The notes below the pieces were generated by a model. It was given only the letters and a program-made list of their open reading frames with translations, made no database searches and had not been told where the DNA came from. A stretch of DNA of 64,000 nt from Calycina herbarum (lineage: Eukaryota; Ascomycota; Leotiomycetes; Helotiales; Pezizellaceae), in contig LLEY01000076.1 in NCBI GenBank assembly GCA_001414485.1, positions 224,568 to 288,567 on the forward strand, written 5' to 3'. The position numbers and the translations under genes were made by a program. Within the stretch, counting starts at the first letter, position 1, and each line of letters starts with the position of its first letter. This document shows, one piece after another, positions 55,939 to 64,000 of the stretch.

Positions 55939-57296
55939 TTATAACTCGTGGGTTGCAGAAGACCTGAAACTTCTCAAAATATGAATCATTTCATCGATGA
56001 AACTTGGCATTTGCTTCGTTGCCACAGCCCTTGAATTGTAGACAAACGCCATCATATACCTCAAGCTCCATGAAAACCAGAGAAAGACCCAAACTTGGCC
56101 CAGAACTTTGGTTTTCCCTACTCAATGAGATAAGTTATTTAATAAATGTTACACTGACGGAGACGTAGACTTACAAGACCTCTTGATCCCCCTTCTTTTC
56201 CCAGTGTATATGACCAAATCTTCAAACATTATGGCAAGCGGTTGGACTATGAAGAAGGTAAGCTGTTTTCGATTGTTCTCTGTTGAACTCAGGGGCAGAT
56301 TCAACGCTCCAAATTGGTGAATACAGCCTGATGCAAGAAACGTGAGACCCAGTTGAAGGTATCTGGAAAGGAGAGTCCCATGATTGATTGGAATGACTTT
56401 CGTGAGAAGGTCAAATGGAATTCCAAGTGTCTGTTTATTATTTTAGCTTAAGTGTGTTTGTGAAAGGGATAGAATGAATTGAAACACTCACTCGACGTAA
56501 GTATTGATGCCAAAATTTTCCCCAGAGATCTCGTATCGTCGAGACGTCTCTGAGACGACCCATAAGTGGTGGCCAATCTTGTGGAGTATAGAGTCCAGAT
56601 AGCACTGTTTCGGCAGAAAGCCCAGAGATTTGCATATTCATGGAGTAGTAGGACCCAACCGCAGGTATCCAGGCAAAAAAGACTTGTCTGGGCAAAGTGT
56701 CGGAGAATATGTCGGGTGCAGAAAGAGAGCCATAAGCAGAAGCTCGAGTGATGACACCTGTAGCATCAAATAAGAGATAGAAGAGGATTGCCTTTCCAAT
56801 TTCCTTTCGTGCGAACTCCCTGTTTCAGATTAGCTTGTTGGCCTTCCTTAGGTACTAGGTAGCCATTTTCAACTTCCCATCTTGTTGTACCTTTTGGGCA
56901 CCCCTCCCGCACATTTTTCACTTGCCAATTCCACCCAATCCCTCTGAGTGTAAGATTCAGATGCCACACCCATATGAATCTCTCAAAGAACGTCTTTGGT
57001 CTTTGTCCACCGTTCTTCTCACGAAAATATTGATCCGGTGAGTGTATAATAAAAAAGTCGACCCAGTGGATAATCACGAGAAGCGATTGAATCGGAAACA
57101 AATAATCTTCATGTGGTTTTCCATACGTATATTTTGGTATTTGGAACAACAAATAGATAGAGAAAATCGGGACTGCGGCGGTGCGGATTTTTGTAGGCAA
57201 TAACGAGCCAAATATGCATGCGAGGAAGATTGATGGGACGAGATAGGGCCGAGAGGCGTGAGGTCGATCTGGATCAGGGAATAGCGATGGAAACAT
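55939..57296 (-). CDS. Wax-synthase-like membrane O-acyltransferase
   Basis: Multi-pass membrane acyltransferase of the fungal wax synthase-domain family, members of which acetylate terpenoids and other secondary metabolites. Exons 56856-57296, 56492-56815, 56175-56430 and 55939-56117 join in phase to 399 aa, typical for the family. Motifs are FIWVWHLNLTLRGIGWNWQV, WPPLMGRLRDVSTIRDLWGK, FWHQYLRR, the likely active-site His in LASGCIHQFGA, FFIVQPLAIMFED and VLGQVWVFLWFSWSLRYM. The first intron was chosen to restore frame (GTACCT...GGGAG). No synthase, cyclase or P450 gene adjoins it, so a cluster role is not supported here. Confidence 0.85.
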
Positions 57297-60200
57297 CTTG
57301 CTACTCAGGGCCTTTAGGATGTCGTGTGGGGAAAGTACAATAGGTGTACAACTATGCAGAAAACTTTGTAGATGATCGCATCAAACGCGAAGATGGCATG
57401 CTGTTATATCATGGTGAGTGAATTCTCAGCCACGGCTCAAATGTCAAGCCGTCTGATGTCTTGCCAAGAGCGTTGATCACGAGTTCTGAGGAAATGTACC
57501 AAGAGAAAATAACAGCAAACAATTCGAATTGCTTTCACGAACTAGAATGGTTATGAGAACCTTTTGTGTTTGCTTGAAATTCAAAGTTGAAATCGGCATG
57601 CGACACGTGATGATGTTTTTCGTGCTGCTGGTGTGCTGCTGTCATATTATCTCTCTGCCTTTCGTAAGAGAGCTCTTAATAAGCAAATCAAGTACTGGCG
57701 ACTAGAAAGTATTCTGCTTCAATTTGAATCCTGAGAAAATAAGCGAAGAATGGGAACCCGCTGGCTACAATCTCGCTCAAGGCTCTGAAAGTAGCTCCTT
57801 TCTAATAATTCCCCACCTAGCAATGATTCCATCACACTGGGGGGAAAATCGCGTGAATCACGACTCTTGAAGTCTTCTCCATGCCGAGAATTCCACCAAA
57901 GAAGCGACACTCATTACCTATATATCATCCTAGATATTGAAAACTAATTTATGGTCAAAATATACGATAAGAGAAGAGCCGGAGATAAAAGGTACCCCAC
58001 ATCAGAGAGAAAAGAAATCTAAACCTTGAACCAACAAGAATCAAAGTCCCTACTTAAGATCACCCCTTCTACTGACCTCCTCGAGTCAAGTATATCTATC
58101 CCACCACCGAGAAGTTTACGAAACAATACCAGTTTCAATGACGAAGGCAGGTACACTCTAGGTAGGATGTCACTCAGTAGGAAGAGAGAACAAGAAACCA
58201 GAGTGGCCAAATTCACATTGCCATTCCAACGAAACGCAAGGAACGTCGCCTAGCGAAAATCATTGTCGTAGATCTGAATGTAGAAGGAATATAGATATGA
58301 GAACCGACAGCACACCCAAAATCGATAGTAGAAAATCTCAGAACCCCCAGCACTTTCAGAACTTCAAGATAGTAGTTAATCCGCCCTTCTCTCCCATCCT
58401 CTGTCAGATCCACAAGTGGGGAAGTACATACAAGTGGTGGAGAAGTCCATCAAACCTACCCAGAACAGTCCACATTCAGCTTGACCCCCAGAAAGTAATA
58501 CTGCTTGCTGTCTCCACTTCTCGAAGACTCTCTACATATATACCCGCACCTCATTCCAGCAGCCCGAAAAAATGGTTTCACACCCTCACCTCTTTTCCCC
58601 AAACCCAAACCCAAGCCTTCACATGAACAACAAAAGCCATGGCTAACATATACAAATGAAGAAAAAAAAGCCGAAAACGTCGAGTAAAAAAATAAAAAAC
58701 TTGAACGGCAAATAAAATGAATATTTCCACTGGAGAATAACGAGAATTAAGATACCTCCGATATCTCTTTCTCTTTCAGGTCACCTATATAATCCCTTCT
58801 ATCCACGTAAGGTTTACCCAGCTTGCACGGGTTGATTAAATTCAACTACATTGGGTTGGGATGAGTTGGTGACATTGACGACAAGAAATCAGTGCGTCTG
58901 TATTCTGGAAGCTATTCCTCTCCATTCTTTATTAGACTTGCAGGCCTCCGGTTCAGGAGACTCGATTTTCGAACCAGCAAAATGAAAGTGAAAGTACTAA
59001 ACGACAACAGAAACAAAAGCGATAGCAAACAATATCATCTTCTGAAGAAGTTCAACTACTAACAATTTCCAGACTTGGTATACTTACAAAGTCTCATTAC
59101 AAATCGACTTTCTCCCCGCAGAAGGATATCTTACCTACCTTACTTTTGGGCTCTAACTATACTTGCTTGCGAGCATAGAGATAGCTGTCGTCGTAATCTT
59201 GACTACTCTACAGCTGGATCAGACGACCATTTTTAAAATACTCTGGTCAGTTGTGGGGGCAAGGTTCATGTCGTTCCTCAACATGTGCGAGCACTCCGAC
59301 CACTTTATTGCACTTCTGTATTCTCACAGACACTCATCATCGTCAAGCGATAGAAGCCAGATAGCCAGCCTCCACCCTGAATCAAGAGATCACGGAGCCC
59401 ACTTGAACTCAATCAAACACACCAAGAGCACGCACATTGACAGGAGCACCAATTCAATCAACAAACGAACTCCCTCTCAACCTCTTTACACTCGCAAGGC
59501 AGGGCACTAGCCAGCTCACGCACGACATCAACATCACCACACCATCACCCCAACCGAATCTAACACACAACAACCACTTCATCATATGCCGTACCTCCAC
59601 CCACAAACCCATCTAGACTCAATTCTCCCCAATTCTCCCCGTACCTTCCTATCCCATACCTCAACTACCCACCCACCCACCAGTCAATAACCAGCTCACC
59701 AATCTACTTTCCCATCCCAATCATCCCAATCATCCCTCAATCCCGGCAAATTTCCACGCTTAAATACCGCCACAATTTAAAATTCCCAAGGTACCGGGTT
59801 TGAGGTAGTGCGTCAACGGCGGGAAGGGGTAGTGGGAATTTTGGAATTACACAAGGGAGGTGTGGAGGAGAGGAGGTGTATGTAGATGTATGGATGAAAG
59901 CGGTTGAAATGTAAACTATCAAAGTCATTAGCTTTGAACCTCTCAAAGGCAGGCAGCAAGGAGGAGGAGGTAGGAGGAGCACGCACCCGGGTTCCACAGC
60001 TCAAAGTAACGTAACCCTCATTTCTATTATTTCCATGTCCTCGAGTCGAACTCTTCGTCCAGAAGTCGAGACCTGATGACTCGCGATCTGCCAAGCGCGT
60101 CTCTCGTCGATCTCAAACTCGGGAATTTGGCTAGAAGATGGCAATCAAAACCCCCATCGTATCGACATCAAAATGCCTATAGCAAGATTAATAAGTCCCG

Positions 60201-63200
60201 TATATACAGCGGGAGAAAGCGGAGTGTCGCGCAGAAGTCGAAGCTTAACGCATGGTGACTTGTTCCCACCCAAGGAAAACCAGGACCGAGCTGCTGGTAT
60301 TCCAATAGCACTCACAAATAACCAGACACCATCTCACGCCTAGAGCAGAAGCAAGCCGCCTCGAACACTAAGGAACTATTTGATAATGCGGTGCCTGATT
60401 TAGTGGGTTCGTTGACTGGCAGTCGTTTCGGCCTGAGCGGTAGTTGAAAGCAGAAAAATCTCGCGAGACCGAGACTGTAATTCGACCATTCGGTCACGCC
60501 GAAACTCTGGTGGTGTGCCTTTGCTTTCGTACCCAGTACCCAAAGCTATAGAACAGGACAATATCATGCATTATTCTGGGTCTTGACCCCCACCAGGGGT
60601 AAAGACCCAATTGAGCCTGTCGAAGCCCGCCACTTGGAATGCAATATTGGGTAGGAGGCACCATTGGTCCATCTCAGAATGCCGGAAGCTGGAATCCGTG
60701 AAAGCAAACTTTCTCGGGCTTGATGGAAAAAGCGGCAAAGACGACGAGTACGGACGTAGAGAATTGGAGGCCCAAGTCAACAAACTCCAAAACTGGTCGA
60801 GATATCCCTTGAACCATATACTATGGTAAAAGTAAAGTATAAACAGACGAAGAGCGAGTACTTGCGACACCAGGGAACAATCTCTGGTAAAGTTATGTAT
60901 GCAATGCAATGCCATGCCTTGCTTGGGTATGGGTATTCGTTAGGAACGAGTCCCTCTAAGTCACACCGCGTGCCCTTACAAATACGAATACAGCTCGCAA
61001 CCGTATTGTGCGGGACGGCTCGTAACATGTGGTGTCCTTGAAGCATGGCTCCTAAGATCTTACTTGGTGGGGTGAAAATAGGAAGTTGCTCATACCCAAC
61101 TCACTTGAGTGGACGAGAGGCACTCAAAGTGCCTATTGGCTCCAGGACAGAGAGGGGTCAGTCAAGCTGTGCTAACCAAGACGAGCACCAAAGAAACAGC
61201 AGTCTAAATCCAGACATTACTCACAGTGGTCGTCGCAATCGAGTGATGGTTGCACTGCCGCTGGCAAGCCCGCCTTTCTTCATGTAGAAACATATATATT
61301 CATGGATATAAATGAATCCGCATAAGAATTTCCACACAAAAACACAGCAGTCGATACTATTCGTCGGAACCTCCGGAACCAAGCTCGAAATTCCCCGAGT
61401 CCAATCGTGAAGTACAAGATGTGAGCTAAGATAAACGTTTGGTCCTCTACTCACCATACAATTTGAACAAACCATACCTGCCTTGATGTAACTTACATCT
61501 GAGCCCACGCTAGATCGAAAAGAGCCAGGCGACGAGTCCAATGTCAGCATGACATTTTCAGACTTGGAAAGTTTTTGAGTGACCTGGGTGGTATTGGTTG
61601 GCGCCGTAATTCAGCGTTTCATTTTGTTCATAAAATTTAATACGTAAGTTACGTAGTTTTGACGGAAGATCTGAGGGTAATTATAGCAACCCCATGCAAT
61701 AACATACGCCGAAAACGCCGAAAACGCCTTACTGATAGATACTCATGAGAGCATTCTAATTCGAGTGGGCAACGAAGCTGGTCACGTGAGACAACAGTAA
61801 TGTACCAAGGACATTTCGACGGCATGTCGATGAGCTTCAACTCAAGTCCCAGGCTGGCTACGCAAGTTGAAGAAAGCGGAACGACCAATACGAGCAGCTA
61901 TATTTGTAAAGTGAAGCATAATCGCGGTTCGGGGCGCCGCTCCGCTTGAAATGTATGGCATTAAAGACGATACCGAGAGTTATAAAGTGAAGCATAATCG
62001 CGGTTCGAGGCGCCGCTCCGCTTGAAATGTATGCCATTAAAGACGATACCGAGAGTTATAAAGTGAAGGACCCCCCTCCCCCTATCTCTATATATGACGT
62101 ACGATTTGTAGAGGCCTCTTTTCGACTTGAAGAGATCCTTGTCAGTCCAGTTTTGCTCAAATGATGTGATGATGTGAGGCAATATAAATTCCCCATGCCT
62201 TGAACCAAGACACGTTTTTTTGACTTGATAGAATTACCAAAGCGAAACAATGGCTCGGTGATAATTGAATGTCATAAAGTTGTCTGGTACTCAGTGGAAC
62301 TATCAGATAGGGGTGCCAAAGATCCTTGATCTTAAAGCCGACTACATATCGTGGGGTATACGTGGGATGTTAAGCAGCAAGCCAAGCCAAAAATCAGATG
62401 TGGCAGGTCTTCCAAACTCTCTCACACACCCACCCAGGTGCGCAACTGGCAAATGGCATAGGATATTTCTTTTTCTTGCTTCTTGCAGTGAACGAGGATA
62501 ACGAGCTCGCTCGGCCAAGCTCACCGCGCGGGGGTTATCACCCGTTCGCTCGTGCTCTATGTCTCAGGAGCTGCCGTCATTGCTGGTATTTATGTGGACT
62601 TGGACAGCCCGTCATGTCTTTAGACTATAATATATTCCACCTCTCTCTCTCTCTGTGGTACTTGGTACTCGGTATGCAGTCGAATGAGAATTTGGGACCG
62701 CTCAAAGGTGGGTTGTCGATTCTGGGCTATTTTAGTTTCGTAGGCTTGTCTGGAAGACTCGCATCGCAGATGGGCTCCATCTTCCGAGTGGTGGGAGTGA
62801 GGCGGTTTGATCTCAAACTCGGTAGATTTTAGGTGGTACCTACCGTCTGTAATCTGCATCTGCACCCATCTGCATCTACATTAGGCGCCACTCAGACTGC
62901 GAAGAGGATGTCGACATACCGGACTGAGACCAGCCGCTTGTCAGTCAATTGCTGGTCCAAATGATGATGCAAGTTCTTGGATTGTGACATGATGCCATTA
63001 AGTGAGGATTGAAAACCCCGAAAAAAGAGGTTGGTCGTTGAAGCTTACAGTACAAGTACCAGCAGCTTTGGCAGCTTTTACCGTCATTCTGCAGCCTTTG
63101 AGACGGGACAGCAAAGGTCACATCCGTCGGCAAGCCACCATCGGAACAATAACGAGGGATGCTTGGACTAAGCCACTGGGTGATGTACATGTTGTGGCCG

Positions 63201-64000
63201 AGTCGAATCCATAATTCTTGATTCCTGTGCCGCTCGGAAGCTGTTGGGCAGATACATTGCGGGTTGAGGTCTCCAGCCGGCGGCGGAAGCTCGACAGCCT
63301 CGTACAGTAGTAGCTAGGTGTCTTAGGACCCAAAATTCGACCGGGCCATTGGGCGACCGTTGAGGGACTCGTACCCCGTATCTATGGTCCACGGTCCAAG
63401 TGTCGTGGACAGCAGAGAGGGAGAATTGGTATGTTTGAGCGAAGACGTCTAATCGGCTCTAATCTACCACTCCCATCTGCTGTGGCGCCGGCGGTGTCAA
63501 AAGATGTCTTCGATCTCTTCGTGGGGGAGGGACTTCGCTTGCGGGGCCAAAAGAAAAAGAAGCTGCTGCTGCTGCATTGCTCATTGCACCATACGGAATT
63601 CGCGGTGCTGTCCTTGACCGATTGCCGCAAAGAAAAGAATAGGAAATGTTTTTGATTTTCTGGCGGCAAAGGCGATAGCGGATAACTCCCGGAAGGTGTC
63701 TCCCATTAGGAAATCTCGTGCGGTCGGAGCATCGTGCGTGCAAGAGAGGGTTGAGACCATAAAGATCCGTCCATGGAATGGAGAGGAGCCCACCAACCCC
63801 TGTCGGTCGAGTTCGAGAATCGAAGCAATTAATGGATACTCCAGGGTGTTGCACGAGAATTCGAAGGGAAGGGTTCAACTGTTCATCAGGGGTTGGAGGG
63901 GGAAGAGGGGGAAGAGGGGGGGTCGCCTTTGCTGGCTTCCCAATGGAGCTGCTCCTTTGGTGATTGGATGCAAGGGGGAGAGAGAGGACTGGAGGTGAGG
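57297..64000. other. 6.7-kb region without a supportable gene
   Basis: Dozens of short frames exist on both strands, none with recognisable motifs, convincing codon pattern or splice-joined continuity. It contains the wax-synthase promoter at its left end and a 76-bp tandem repeat at 61908-62068. GC-richer and purine-skewed sequence near 63.4-64.0 kb may be the leader or promoter of a gene beyond the window. Confidence 0.5.
61908..62068. repeat. Tandem repeat, 76-bp unit, two full copies
   Basis: Unit beginning AAAGTGAAGCATAATCGCGG recurs at 61908 and 61984 with only two or three differences, and a third start (AAAGTGAAG) at 62060 is cut short after nine bases. Each unit holds the GC-rich palindrome GGCGCC within an otherwise AT-rich context. 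Confidence 0.9.

Noticed and set aside
55939..57296. Secondary-metabolite gene cluster around the wax-synthase-like gene
   Set aside because: No polyketide, peptide or terpene synthase, P450 or cluster regulator is visible within the window; one acyltransferase is not enough.
58026..58687. Short plus-strand frames of 60-109 aa
   Set aside because: No recognisable motif or consistent frame; the sequence looks like untranslated DNA rich in simple pyrimidine tracts.
62398..62832. 144-aa plus-strand frame in the right-hand gene-free region
   Set aside because: No domain, poor composition, contains a CT microsatellite, and no supporting promoter or splice-joined neighbour.
1..64000. tRNA, rRNA or CRISPR features
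   Set aside because: Scanning for T-loop-like GGTTCGAATCC patterns and their inverse found no cloverleaf-compatible site, and no regularly spaced short direct repeats of CRISPR type are present. A covariance search would be decisive.

Overview
The window looks like nuclear DNA of a filamentous ascomycete (Pezizomycotina). Genes are broken by short GT-AG introns, mostly 45-70 nt with CTGAC/CTAAC-like branch sites. The recognisable products are eukaryotic and fungal: Vps15, Mdv1, U2A', Rieske protein, GMP synthase and Aro7-type chorismate mutase. The general look and an expanded family of decayed STAND-like proteins would fit Leotiomycetes, but that rank is inference. All exon models were made by eye from splice signals, reading phase and family resemblance; no transcript was available. 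I recognise no tRNA, rRNA or CRISPR array.

Layout. 1-21 kb: a CLC chloride channel/exchanger, a secreted GH43 glycosidase, a C2-domain protein whose introns hold mobile-element copies, a Dpb3/POLE4 histone-fold subunit convergent with U2A', and Vps15. 21-31 kb: a small charged protein, a membrane SH3 protein, and about 5.4 kb without genes. 30.7-37.3 kb is a compact housekeeping block: GMP synthase, Bcp1, chorismate mutase and Mdv1. 39-48 kb: an MFS transporter with three related long introns, an aldo-keto reductase, an acidic-repeat protein and the Rieske subunit. 48.8-56 kb looks like an accessory island: a frameshifted pseudogene, four intronless orphan ORFs (three with clear TATA boxes) and a wax-synthase-like acyltransferase. 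The last 6.7 kb has no supportable gene but holds a 76-bp tandem repeat.

The genes do not form one pathway. The conserved part covers purine and aromatic amino acid synthesis, respiration, splicing, replication and membrane traffic. The most interesting signals are non-coding. (1) Three long introns of one MFS gene share sequence, two of them almost identically over about 29 bp, as expected of introner-like elements or intron copying. (2) A MITE-like family with termini CTCGCGGTGGACA has about seven copies in 40 kb. (3) A second foldback family has a palindromic TTTAGAAGAAT core and often sits beside the first. Both families also lie inside introns of the C2 gene.
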